NCBI RefSeq assembly: GCF_000471905.2
Contig: NW_006499364.1
Location: 1,901,314 to 1,965,313, forward strand
Length of the DNA stretch: 64,000 nucleotides
Reading direction: 5' to 3'
Source: Amborella trichopoda
Taxonomy: Eukaryota; Streptophyta; Magnoliopsida; Amborellales; Amborellaceae
In this document: positions 34,063-44,320 of the stretch, in pieces
Layout: every line of letters begins with the position of its first letter
Position numbering within the stretch: the first letter of the stretch is position 1
The notes under the pieces: model-generated
What the model was told of the DNA's origin: nothing
Databases searched by the model: none
What the model saw: only the letters and a program-made list of their open reading frames with translations
Translations under genes and position numbers: made by a program

Positions 34063-34832
34063 TGTTTGAAGGCATTTTTCAGCACCTTGTATCCCTGCCA
34101 CGAATAAAGAGAAGCCAGGTTAATAAAGCCCTAAGTTAGAAGTGGAATTTTCAACAGTCACATAGTTGCCTCAAAACAAGTGGAAATATTCTTAAGGACT
34201 CCAAAAGGCCACCTGCCAAGTTTCATCGCAATCTGACATGTCTAAGGTAGTGCAGACAAAGAAATAGTTTCGAAAAAATAAGCTTCTAGCACCCTGAAAC
34301 AGACCCTATAGCTGGAACTCTATTATCGGAGCATCAAATGGTTATGAAACTACCACTTTTGGGTCCGGCACGGTCAAAACCCCCTATAGATCAAGTTTCG
34401 GCTCAATCGGATACTTTAAGACAACGTTTGGGTAAAAGACTGAAAGGGAGTAGGCCACATACTATTCTCGTGCACCTACCCTGCACCAGTCTCCATTAAT
34501 GGGGCCTGTTTTTCACAGTTTTGGGTAGTAGCTTTTGAGAGCCATATCTTCCTCGTTCTGAGTCAGATCAAGCTCAAATTTTGGGAGCGTGTTCGTCTCA
34601 TCAAGACAAGCATTTTGATATGTGATGTGGACCGTGACGACACTTGAGGAGGGAGAAAAATTAGAGAGAAATTGATGATTTGTGACAAGAGTTGCATGAA
34701 ATTCAGCAATGACATGTCTCGCTCGAGTGGCCGTATCACGACGTTCGCACACCGGATCGACGTGAAATTAGTTGCATTACATGCATAAGGTCTAAGGTTA
34801 CATCTAGACCAAACCTTGTACGTGATGAACGG

Positions 34833-35339
34833 ATGGATTCAATGTATGAAGACAATGAAGTTGTTGCAAATTCTAGCCATTGGAATTCAGATTCTGGCCT
34901 AAAACCCAAAAGTGGAAAATCGTCGTTTAGGCACGAAATCGAGCTGCGCTTGTTACCAAAAGATCGTGACGATGCGCTCATCGTAATTCAACAAAGAAAT
35001 CATGAAGACATGTTGAAAAATGGGTGTAATCTTGATCCAAAGAGCCCAAATTTCTCACAAATTTTGCATCGCGTGGCCCAAAAAACGCGATTCATGATTC
35101 TAAATGGGTATAAAAACATTCGTCATTTCGAGCCCAACAAGAAAATAATCATCTTTTGGCCAAACGAGCACCAGAACAACCCCGAATCAGCCTTGGAAGA
35201 CTGCACATGTTTTAGGGCAGCAGTAGTGACTGAATTGGAATTATGTGAATTGTTGGGCAAGGGCAAAATCGTCATTTTGCCCTTATTTTTAGAATTTTTT
35301 TTAATTCAATTAAATTGTAATTTTCAAGAATTAGGGTGA
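34833..35339 (+). other. Open frame in U3 of LTR B, traces conserved in the other LTRs
   Basis: A 168-codon open frame upstream of the TATA box includes KSSFRHEIELRLLPKDRDD. Readings of the same phase recur in the other LTRs: KSSSGHEIELCLLRRDRDN in C (about 49210), KSSFGHEIELHLLPRDRDS in D (about 55130), and KSSFGHEIELRVLQHDHDG in the 3' LTR of A (minus strand, about 15050). It resembles no known protein. DNA-level conservation of a regulatory region would look the same, so I do not call it a gene. Confidence 0.35.
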
Positions 35340-35372
35340 ATTTTGGGCATCCACCCATGTTTGGGCCCCACC

Positions 35373-35380
35373 TTTATATG
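35373..35380 (+). promoter_or_regulatory. TATA-like box of LTR B
   Basis: TTTATATG after CATGTTTGGGCCCCACC, aligning with TATAAATA of LTR C. Confidence 0.6.
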
Positions 35381-35842
35381 TACACGTGATATCTCAATGT
35401 AATAGGAGAAATGAGACCCAATTGAATTAATAAAAAATTAAGGGTATAGCTTGAGTTTGTGGGCCACATCTTGGAGAGAGAAAGAGGAGAGAGGAGAAAA
35501 GGTCTGGTATCCTTGGATTAAGGTAACTTTCTATCTCCTTTTCTTTCTTTCTCTCTCTTCTTCTTTCTTTCTCCCTCCTCTTTCTTTCTCTCTCCTCTTC
35601 TTTCTTTCTCTCTCTTCTTCTTTCTTTCTTCTGCCTCCTCTTTCTTTCTCTCTCTTATTTTTTCTTTTTCTCTTATTTCTTTCTCCCTCCTCCTCTTTCT
35701 TTCTCTCTCCTCTTCTCTCTTTCTCTCTCTTCTTCTTTCTTTCTATCTCCTCTTCTTTTTTTCCTTTTTCTCTCCCTGTTATTTCCTTTTCTCTCTCTTC
35801 CCTTCCTTTTTCTCTCTCCTTTCTTGCCTTTGTCTTGTTCTC

Positions 35843-36562
35843 TGTCATGCATGGTAGTATCTATTACCGAGCATGACATTTTTCCCCTTTTGTCAATCTC
35901 TTTGGGATGAGTACAGCGAGGCGGGGCCCAAGTGGCGGGTCGGGCCTCTGTCCAAATTCCTTCTCCTCCCATCATGCACACCGGTACCCGCTGCCGCGCA
36001 CGACGTGTCTCACCCCATTCTTTGACATGGACACTGAACTGGGCTCTTTCCCTAGTGGTGGACCGGGTTGTGTCTGAGTCCTTCTTGGCATGCATGACAA
36101 TACTTATTGCTGTGCATGTTTTTTCTTCTCTCTCTCACTTGTCATGCACAACGATGCTTATTGCTGTGCATGTCTATTCTTCTCTCTCCCCAATCATGGG
36201 CGATAGAACTTATTGCCGTCCATGTCCATTCTCTTTTTCTCTCTCTTTTGTCATGAACGATAGTGCTTATCGCCGTCCATGACTTTCTCTCATCTCTCTT
36301 TTTCCTATCATGCACGATAGTGCTCACCACCGCGCATGACTTTTCCCCTTCTCTCTCTTATGTCATGAACAACAGTGCCTATCGCTGTTCATTTCTTTCT
36401 TTCATCTCTCTCTTTCCTGTCATGCACGACAGTGCTCACCGCTATGCATGACTTTTCCCCTTCTCTCTCTTTTGTCATGAACGACAGTACTTATCACCGT
36501 CCATGACTTTCTTTCATCTCTCTTTCCTGTCATGCATGGCAGTGGTCATCGCTATGCAGGAC
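35843..36562 (+). repeat. Hairpin array in LTR B (11 units)
   Basis: Hairpins of 33-36 bp, most at intervals of 50-57 bp, are separated by pyrimidine spacers (TTTCTCTCTCTTTCCT). Typical arms are GTCATGAACGATAG and CGCCGTCCATGAC, or GTCATGCACGACAG and CGCTATGCATGAC. Starts lie near 35843, 35971, 36088, 36141, 36192, 36250, 36307, 36361, 36419, 36474 and 36529. Both arms vary together between units, for example CACG with CGCG and AACG with CGTC. Confidence 0.88.
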
Positions 36563-36924
36563 TCTTCTCCTTCTCTCCCTCTTTTCTTCCTCTTCTTTCC
36601 TTTCTCCTCATTCTTGTGTCTCTCTTATGTCCTCTTCTGCTCCCTCTCTTATATTCGTTCTCTCCATTCTCTCTCCCTTATCTCTCTCATTTCTCTATTA
36701 TCTCTCTCCTTTTCTTTCTTCTCATACTTTTCCCACTCTTTTGTCCTCTCTCTCTTATCTCTCCTCTTTCTCCTTCCCTCTCTTCCCTCTCTCCTTTTCT
36801 CTCTCTTCTTTAACTCTTCCTCTTCCCCATCTTCTTATCTTCTCTTTTATCTTCTCTTCTCCCTTCACTTTTCTTCTCTCATTTGATTAGAGGACAGGTT
36901 AAGCCTTGTGCTGTCAAGTTAGTC

Positions 36925-37135
36925 TTACCATCGAGCAGTTTAGTCGCAGCGCCGGTCTGAGTTATCGTGCCCATCTAGTTGCTACGTCAAGCTAACTGTG
37001 GTGCCATATTAGTTTGTATATTGGTTTTGACGTCGAGTAGTTTAGTCGTTATGCTGGTTAGAGCCACCGTGCCCATTTAGCTACCATGCTAAATCAACCA
37101 TCATACTAGTCTTGCCCCTATGATAGTCTGGCTGC
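36925..37135 (+). repeat. Imperfect repeat pair of about 110 bp in LTR B
   Basis: GTCGAGTAGTTTAGTCGTTA-type phrases followed by GCCCATCTAGTTGCTACG or GCCCATTTAGCTACCATG appear twice. The module also occurs in LTR C (51300-51500), in LTR D (56740-56950) and, reversed, in the LTRs of A (12780-12960; 30000-30210). Confidence 0.6.
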
Positions 37136-37273
37136 CTGGTCGAATTTATTCTCTCTTATTCATCTCTATCATCTCTTTTCTCCTCTTCTCATCCCTTATT
37201 CTAGTTCTTCCTACTCTCTTTCTCTCTCTTAACCATATTAACTTTCATTCATTTTTAAAACACACATTTCATC

Positions 37274-37500
37274 TTTAAAGTACTGGTTGAAAGCCATACC
37301 AGTCTTTAAAGCCCTTTCTTTAAAGTACTGATTGAAGGCCATACCAGTCTTTAAAGCCCTTCCTTTAAAGTACTGGTTGAAAGCCTTACCAGTCTTTAAA
37401 GCCCTTCCTTTAAAGTACTGGTTGAAAGCCATACCAGTCTTTAGAGTCCCTTTCTTTAAAGTGCTGGTTGAAAGTCATACCTGTCTTTAAAGTCCCTTCC
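37274..37500 (+). repeat. 45-bp tandem repeat in LTR B (five units)
   Basis: Unit starts TTTAAAG at 37274, 37319, 37364, 37409 and 37455. Each unit holds ACTGGTTGAAAGCCATACCA followed by GTCTTTAAAGCCC. The parts ACTGGT and ACCAGT form a small hairpin, and CTTTAAAG is self-complementary. Not seen in the other LTRs. Confidence 0.92.
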
Positions 37501-38089
37501 TTGGAGTATTGGGTGAAAAGTAGAACAACCTCTAAGTGTTTATTTTTTTTCTCCTCTTTGATATATTAATTGACAGTCATACTAATCTTTCATTTTTTAA
37601 CATTCCCCCTCCTTTCCTCTCATCTTTATTCTATTCTTTTTTTTTCCGTCTGGAAGAACAGGTGAACAACAGACTAGTCTCCATTTCTTTACTCTACCCC
37701 TTGAATGCAAGCTCGGGTGCATTCACCTAAAGACAAAGTGAGGTCCTCTGACCCACTTGTCTTGTATACTAACATGTGCGTGTACGATTGCAGAAACATG
37801 AGAGAACAGGTCAAGGGAGCCGATTGCGAACCAGCTGTAGGCTTGGGGGGCTTTCCATCGTGATATAACAGGATGCCCACGCGAGTCAGCCCGAGTACGT
37901 CACGAACCTAGGTGAGGTGTGTCTAGCCTCATACCCTAATTCTTCTCTCACCGGTTGGTGTACCTACCGTTGTCTTATACACAAGGTTATCGAGATAATG
38001 ATCTTAAGTCCAAGGTTATCTTTTAAACCCAAGACACGTGCTATCAGGTCAACCCGACCCGGGGGCGAGATCCAAGCATCTAACTAGCT

Positions 38090-38107
38090 TGGCGACTCCA
38101 CTGAGGA
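38090..38107 (+). other. Primer binding site of element B
   Basis: TGGCGACTCCACTGAGGA, three bases after the LTR end. tRNA-Arg type as in the other copies. Confidence 0.8.
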
Positions 38108-38177
38108 TACACTACCCCATCGTTGGATCATCCTTGTTTTGTCTATCTCTCCTTTTATTTCTGTTGATTGCTCGCAC

Positions 38178-40600
38178 ATGGCTTTAGGGTTCATTAACCC
38201 ATTTATCCGAATCGGGGATTTTCTAATCCCCACATTTGCAAGTTCCCCTTGGGAACAAGTTCCCTGAAATTTGTTCCTGACATTCCTCTTAAGCAAAGAC
38301 TTAGCGTCTAGCTTCCAGGTCTTGACCTGAATTGGCATGAGAAGGGACTTAAATGTCCCTGACTCCCCATCTCCAAGCTTTAGTGGAACTCCCACTAGAG
38401 CACTTCGCATGGGTGGCACATCTACCCCCACTCACCGTATGCACCCTGTTATCAGCAAGTCACTTACCGATCGTATTGCCAAGGTATGTCAAAAGGCTGC
38501 CCAGTCCCTAGCTGCCAAAGGCAAACAAGTTGCCATTGCTTCTGTGGGTCACCGCAAAGCTAACCCCTGTATTCCTGCACCACCTTGGGTCTCTATGTTA
38601 AAAGACTCAACACATCGAGGAGGAGACCCTGGGGCCTCCACCTCTCGCACACACACTAAGGCTCGAAGGTCATCTGCTCAAGCCACGCCTGAGGGAAACC
38701 CTCGTATTGCCTCGAATTGGCGTCCAGGATTGGGTCTCCTTGGGCCAAATCTTGCACATGCCATGCATGAGACGACCCCCTCGTCTTCTCTCTCTGCACA
38801 CCCTTGCGCACCCTGTAAGAGGTAGGCTCCTGCTTGTTCCCTTACAGACACGTGCTCGAGGTTCTCGACCTCCTAAGGCCAGACTAGTTACTCGAGCCTG
38901 GGTTGACACTCAAATCACCCAAAATTCTGCCTCAAGGGGCGCACACACACCACCATCATGGACTGCTCCTGGCTCTCGACTCAGACACTGTCACTAGTTC
39001 ACCCCTACTCTAATCACCCCTTCTCCTCAAGGCAAGCACCTCAAGATGTGGTACTCAAAGACCTTCCCCAAGAGTACCATCTTGAGCAAACCCCATCTGG
39101 TCGATCATGTCTTGAGAAACCACAAAAGAGCTTGGGGCAAAGGCCCAAAGGGAGACGAAGTCCTTTATCCCCCGACTTCTTTCAAGCCAAGGCACATGCT
39201 CAGATTAACCATTGTTCGAGGTCCCCACCCCTTGCCTCATCTCATGGAGATAGCTCTCTCATGTGCAAGAAAAGCGGACCATTCCCAGTCTCAATCCCAG
39301 TTCTGGAGAATGGTGCACTAGAGTCTTAGGGCTAAACATGACAAAGGTCTTCGAATCCTCACCAGGGAAGCGACTAAGACAACCAACGCAATCAGCCCCG
39401 TAGACCTTCTTCTCAAGAAGACAATAAAGCTTGAAGAAGAAGCATTAGAATTCTGCATGGTTGTCAGTGTCATAGGAGATGATCTGACCTCGCATCACCC
39501 ATAGTCCCAAGACCATAAAAAACCGGTTCCCACATGCTCTGCATACAAGGCTCGAGTTCAGTCGGGGCACGTTGAGCCCCTACTGACTGACTTACCACGA
39601 CTGGTACGGCAGCCATGCAAGGTCTCGACTACACCAGAGACTGAATTCCCAGAAGAGAGGGTCAGTGTGATGGCCATCAACGAACCTGATGACAGCCAAG
39701 ACGAATGGATGGATAGGCTTGCGAGCAATGATGGAGAAGATCAACCGCATGGAAAGCAAGCGATCCTCAGCTAATTCGTCCCATCATGAGGCCAACTCCC
39801 ATCACACGGATGATGCAGCTCCAAGGCAGCCTCCTCCTCCTGTCTCACAAGACAATTCCGTCCCTCGCCCCGTCTCACAGGCAGATATTGACGCGATGGT
39901 TACTCACAGCTTACGGAACAAGCAGATTCTGGGTATGCATGAGAAAATGCTTTACCAAAAGCCGTACCCCTCATATATTGATCAGCTCTAGTTTTCCCTA
40001 ATTACTAAAAGGGGAGGCTCCCTTTATTTAATGGCACAACTTCTCCGCATCATCATATCACTCATTTCCAAGCAGCATGTCAGGAGACAACATCTCCAAG
40101 TCGGTCCGCATTGAGAGCCTGTTCCGACACCATGGCGGGTCGCGACCACAGCTTTCAAGCTCAGAAAATGGTTGAGGTAATGGGAGTTCTTGACCCAACC
40201 CTCAGGGTAAAGAAGGTTGTCCCTCAGACTTTGGATCTCTACAAAGGGGTAGGTCCATCGAAGACCTAGGTAGAACACCAAGGAGGTAAACAACAACCCC
40301 AGTCATACAACAGAGTGCCTCCTCCTTCGAACCTTAATCGAAGCGACTATTGGGTCTGACAAAATATTTAAGTCTATTGCTTTGATAAGGAATGGGTTCC
40401 CGCTTTGATGCAGCTATTGTTGGAGGAAAACATGATTGAGCTGCCTGAGATAAAGAATCCTAAACAAGCCTGTCTTGATACGCATGCAAATTACTGTGCA
40501 TATCATCAAAGGTTAGGGTACACTCTAGAAGAATGCTACACTATTGGTCTGAGGACCTTAAGAAAGCATTTGGGGCAACGGAAGCCTCCCATGCAGTGAT
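38178..40600 (+). pseudogene. Leader and gag of element B, with internal deletion
   Basis: Begins MALGFINPFIRIGDFLIP at 38178, with a stop after about 30 codons. The following frames (38337-38825, 38958-39329) are basic and Pro/Ser-rich, with WYSKTFPKSTILSK near 39050. The gag part has MMEKINRMESKRSSAN (39740), VSQADIDAMVTHSLRNKQIL (39880) and LFNGTTSPHHHITHFQAAC (about 40030). It then jumps to TLRVKKVVPQTLDLYKG (about 40200), so about 390 bp of the capsid core present in A and C is gone. The C-terminal YCAYHQRLGYTLEECYTI (40491) is a His/Cys remnant of the nucleic-acid-binding segment. Confidence 0.75.
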
Positions 40601-41014
40601 AGTCTGGGAAAAAGATGAAAGCCCGTACTCCCCCCATGAATAACCATCAGATCTCCTCCAGGCATTCTTCTGTATGATGCTTCAAGAGGGAATCATTGTG
40701 CCAAAGCCAGTACGGCAGCCCAAGCAACTCACCCAGGGAACTCAGAACTTCTGGTGCCCGTATCACTAGATATGAGGGAATGAACTAAGTGAGTACTATG
40801 GTTTCCAAGTCATAGTCACAAAGTAAGTGCAGAGAGGTCTCCTTGCTTCAACGCTCTAGAAGTGTACCCTCAAGTCATTACTCCCATTCAGAAAGACATT
40901 TCATTGCAAGCCTCCAGTCATGATACTTCTGATCCGTAGAAGCCCTCAACTTCCCAACAATGGAAAGTATATCATGGATGGAGCAGATTGAAGACCCTGA
41001 AATGAGAGGCAATT
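40601..41014 (+). other. Degraded gag C-terminal part of B
   Basis: Scattered matches to the gag tail of D, such as the DLLQAFF and MMLQEG-type stretch near 40645-40690, are broken by frequent stops. Same reading order as D at 60300-60700. Confidence 0.45.
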
Positions 41015-41668
41015 CGTCAAGCTAGACCTGCCCCTGAATCTAGCAAAATCGGACGGGTGCTCCCAAAGGGTACCAGGGAGAGACGGGTACTAAAGGCCAC
41101 CCATTGAAAAAACAAGATTCTCCAACCTCAGGTCTAGGAGGAGTTCCTCAAACCCCTTCCTCCACTACCGACCTTGCAAGACTTCTTCCCTACTCCCTCT
41201 TCTCGTCAAGAAGAAATCCCTGAGTCATCATCTGCTCAGGTCACGTCCAATGAGGGTAATGACATTAAAATCATCCCCCAACGGTCTAAGTAAGGGAAGG
41301 ACCCAAAAGATCCCCTGCACACCACCAACTCCAGTGATGACATAAAAAGCTGTCCGGATCGGTCTGATGTTGGAGATGACCTTAAAAGACCCTCACCTCC
41401 TAACCCCTCTTCTTCTTCTTCCTCTTCTTCTATTGCCTCTTTTGCAGGTACAACTTTAGAGGGCCTAGATTTTGAGGCCCTTGATAAGGAATTAGAAGGT
41501 TCTAATATCACCAGAAGACACTGGAGGGGGTTGAGAAAGACGTTGGCTCAAGCAGTCGGGTTCCTGACAGTTGCTGCTGGTTTAGCTGCTCGTGCCAGGA
41601 CGGAATCACCTCCTACTGCTGGGGAAAGCAGCAAGAAGCGCAGAAAGTCCAAAGTGAAGAAACCTTAA
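41015..41668 (+). pseudogene. Gag tail of element B
   Basis: Contains the poly-Ser stretch at about 41403-41440, then LDFEALDKELEGSNITR and RKTLAQAVGFLTVAAGLAAR, ending in the basic KKRRKSKVKKP before a TAA. Equivalent to 26258-25746 of A. The basic tail is lysine-rich, as in a nucleic-acid-binding or nuclear localisation segment. Confidence 0.65.
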
Positions 41669-41746
41669 TGGCCTCCCGAGGCCGACTTCGAGCAAAGGCT
41701 GAGAGAGTAAAGAGGGCAGAGCATCTATACCCAGGAAGCTTGCCAA

Positions 41747-42508
41747 ATGAATCTAAGGTCGGGGAAGACACTGCAGCCACCCCCGAGAAGGCCGAAGTTT
41801 CTAAAGTATCCTGGTCTGCCACTTCTCTCATACCCAGGTACCACGTCCAATCCACCACTTCACCTCCCTCCAAATACCCTGTCCAAACCATCACTCCTTA
41901 AATATTCGGGGCCACCATCGGTCCCGTACACCCAACCACCTCCTAAACCTCAACCCCAAAACTCCACTCCCTTAAAACAAGTTCCTTCTACCCAATCTGC
42001 CCAAACTTCCCAGACCATGTCGGCTATGCAGCAAAGTCAGCCAATATCCCAAAACAAACCTCCTCTATCTAAGCCTGTCCCTCGACCTACCACTCCACCC
42101 AGACCTATGACAGACACAATGGTATATCATGATGACTCTCGTGAAGTTGTACCTGTCTTCACAATCATTAAGTCCCAATCCTCCTGTGACTTTCAAAATG
42201 AGCTCCTTCAGCTTGATACACTGACCATGCTTGAGGTGGACTCTTCCATTGGCCGACAGGAGAATAATGCAGGAATCATGTCCCACGCCAGAACCTTGCT
42301 GAAGGAAATGTCAGGAGCATGGATCTTTGCATTTAAGGTTGAGAAAAAGCCCTGTGAATCCAATGATGAAGAATTACAGGAAGCCTCAGAAGAATGGGAG
42401 GAAGGTGGGCAAGCCATGACTGATGAGCTTGAGGAAATAAATAGAAGGAATGAAATTGACCCTAGGCCAACTTTCATCTCGAAGAATATGTCACCAGAGG
42501 AGAAATAG
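41747..42508 (+). pseudogene. Pro-rich spacer and pre-RT region of element B, protease deleted
   Basis: A 253-codon frame begins MNLRSGKTLQPPPRRP. It has Pro-rich text matching A (YTQPPPKPQPQNSTPLKQ, QQSQPISQNKPP), then changes to an acidic segment ending RPTFISKNMSPEEK, which normally lies just before RT. The protease core seen in A (DGGSTVN) and its flanks are not present, so a deletion near 42110 joined spacer to pre-RT sequence. Confidence 0.7.
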
Positions 42509-43500
42509 AATTACATCGCTTTCTTACAAGCAAATCATGATGTATTTGCCTGGCATCATCATGAGATGCCTGATCTCGATCCCCAAGTCGTAGTCCATCG
42601 TCTTGGCATCGATCCATCCTCTAAGCCCATAAAGAAAAAATCAAGGAGGTTTAGACAAGACTTCGAGATGCAGATCGATGCTAAGGTAAATAAGCTCAGG
42701 CAAGTAAGTTTCATTTGCGAAGTCAAGTACCCAAAATGGCTGGCGAATGTTGTCCCAATCAAGAAGAAAAATGGGAAAATTAGGGTTTGCATCGATTTCT
42801 GCGACCTGAATTCCACTTGCTCATCCATTGCTGTTTACGGAGATGTTGATTGATTCCATAGCTCATTGCCAAATTTCTCCTTCATGGATGGGTATTTCGA
42901 GTACAATCAGATAAGGACGGCACCAGAAGATGAGGAAGCCACTATGTTGCTGACTTCAAAAGGGGTCTTCTGTTACACTATGATGCCCTTTGGATTGAAA
43001 AACATGGGTGCTACATATCAACGAGCAATGATGACCATCTTCAATGTCATCATGCACAAGGAGGTAGAGTGCTATGTGGATGACTTGGTGGTGAAGTGCG
43101 AAAGGAAAGACGGTCACATGTGTGCCTTAAAAACATGTTTGAGAGGTTATGCCTCCATTAGCTCAAGATGAATCCTTTGAAATGCGCTTTTGGTGTGCGC
43201 TCAGGAAAGTTCTTGAGATTCATTGTAAGACACCGTGGGCTTGAAGTTGAGCCAGTCAAAATCAAGGCAATCCAAGAAATGCCGCCACCAATGACATTGC
43301 AAGAACTGCGGTCTCTTCAAGGGCAGCTGACCTATATTCAAAGGTTCATCTCAAACCTCTTAGGATGTTTTAAACCTTTTACACACCTGTTAAAGAAATA
43401 TACCCCATTCATATGGGATGAGTGCCAAGCTGTAATTGATGACATCAAGGAATATCTACTAAATCCTCCGGTGCTCTCCACACCAGAATTAGGGAGGCCT
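42509..43500 (+). pseudogene. Reverse transcriptase of element B
   Basis: Motifs in order: VFAWHHHEMPDLDPQ (entry block, 42540), KYPKWLANVVPIKKKNGK (42728), RVCIDFCDLN (42784), FSFMDGYFEYNQI (42878), MPFGLKNMGATYQRAM (42985), the catalytic YVDD (43073-43084), NPLKCAFGVRSGKFL (43171) and the GLQGQLTYI-type thumb block, here SLQGQLTYIQRFISNL (43314). Stops at about 42851 and 43169 and a frameshift between the YVDD and NPLKC parts inactivate it. RT would copy element RNA into DNA, primed by tRNA. Recognised with high certainty as Ty3/gypsy. Confidence 0.9.
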
Positions 43501-44320
43501 CTCATCCTATATGTGACCTCTCTCGACGAGTCACTTGGCGCATTACTAGCACAGAATAATGATGAAGGGAGGGAAACCGCCTTCATCATTATCCACCCAT
43601 TGAGAAGATGTGCCTGGCATTAATCTTCAAAGTGCAGAAGCTCCGCCACTATTTGCTCGGTCACCAAGTACGACTCATATCATGAGTGGACCCCGTCAAA
43701 TTTCTTATGACATGCCCATGCCTGTCAAGATGCCTTGCTAAATGGGCATTATTGCTGATGGAATTCAACATCACATATATACTACAAAAGGCTGTTAAGG
43801 TCAAGCCTGGACCGATTTTCTAGCAGCACTTCCAGTCCTAACAGAATCTCCTCAATCAAGTGATCTCCCTGATGAAGAGGTATTTTGTGTGGAACTTGCC
43901 TATGCATGGAATATGTACTTTGATGGAGCCTTCCAATCTGATCGAAGAGGCATTTGAGTAGTGTTCCTGACTCTGCAGGGGGGTGTAATTTCTCTGTCTT
44001 TCTCTCTCGTTGAAGCCGACTTGCATAGTGAGGCTGAGTATCAAGCTCTCATAATTGAATTGGAGATTGCCTTAGATCTAAACGTGGAACAACTTGCTAA
44101 CTTCGGCGACTCTGAGTTGGTGATACGATAGCTCAAGGGGATATGACGTGAGAAAGGACACTCTTAAACCTTATCACAACACCGCAAAATCTTATATGGC
44201 ACAATTTGATGATGTTTCCTTAAGTCACATCCCCAGAAGGTTAAATTTACAAGCTGATGCACTCACAAAGCTCGTAGTCACCATTCAATTGTCCTCGCCA
44301 GGGCCCACACCAATTTGAGT
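43501..44320 (+). pseudogene. RNase H regions of element B (gypsy type plus second RNase H)
   Basis: The first segment has LILYVTSLDESLGALLAQ (43501) and, after a frameshift, EKMCLALIFKVQKLRHYLLG (about 43600). This is the usual gypsy RNase H. A second segment has YFDGA (43916-43930), EAEYQALIIELEIALDL (about 44035) and GDSELVI (44105-44125). Tat-group elements are known to carry an additional archaeal-like RNase H at this place. Frames are broken by stops. RNase H removes the RNA strand during reverse transcription. Confidence 0.75.

Larger units (their letters stand above)
34063..38086 (+). repeat. 5' LTR of element B (4.02 kb)
   Basis: Starts TGTTTGAAGGCATTTTTC and ends CATCTAACTA, followed by GCT and the primer site. 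It is longer than the other LTRs, partly because of a 45-bp tandem array near its 3' end. Confidence 0.88.

Noticed and set aside
35843-36562. Regularly spaced palindromic repeats resembling a CRISPR array
   Set aside because: Spacers are simple pyrimidine repeats, not unique sequence. Repeats vary, there are no cas genes, and the context is a plant LTR.
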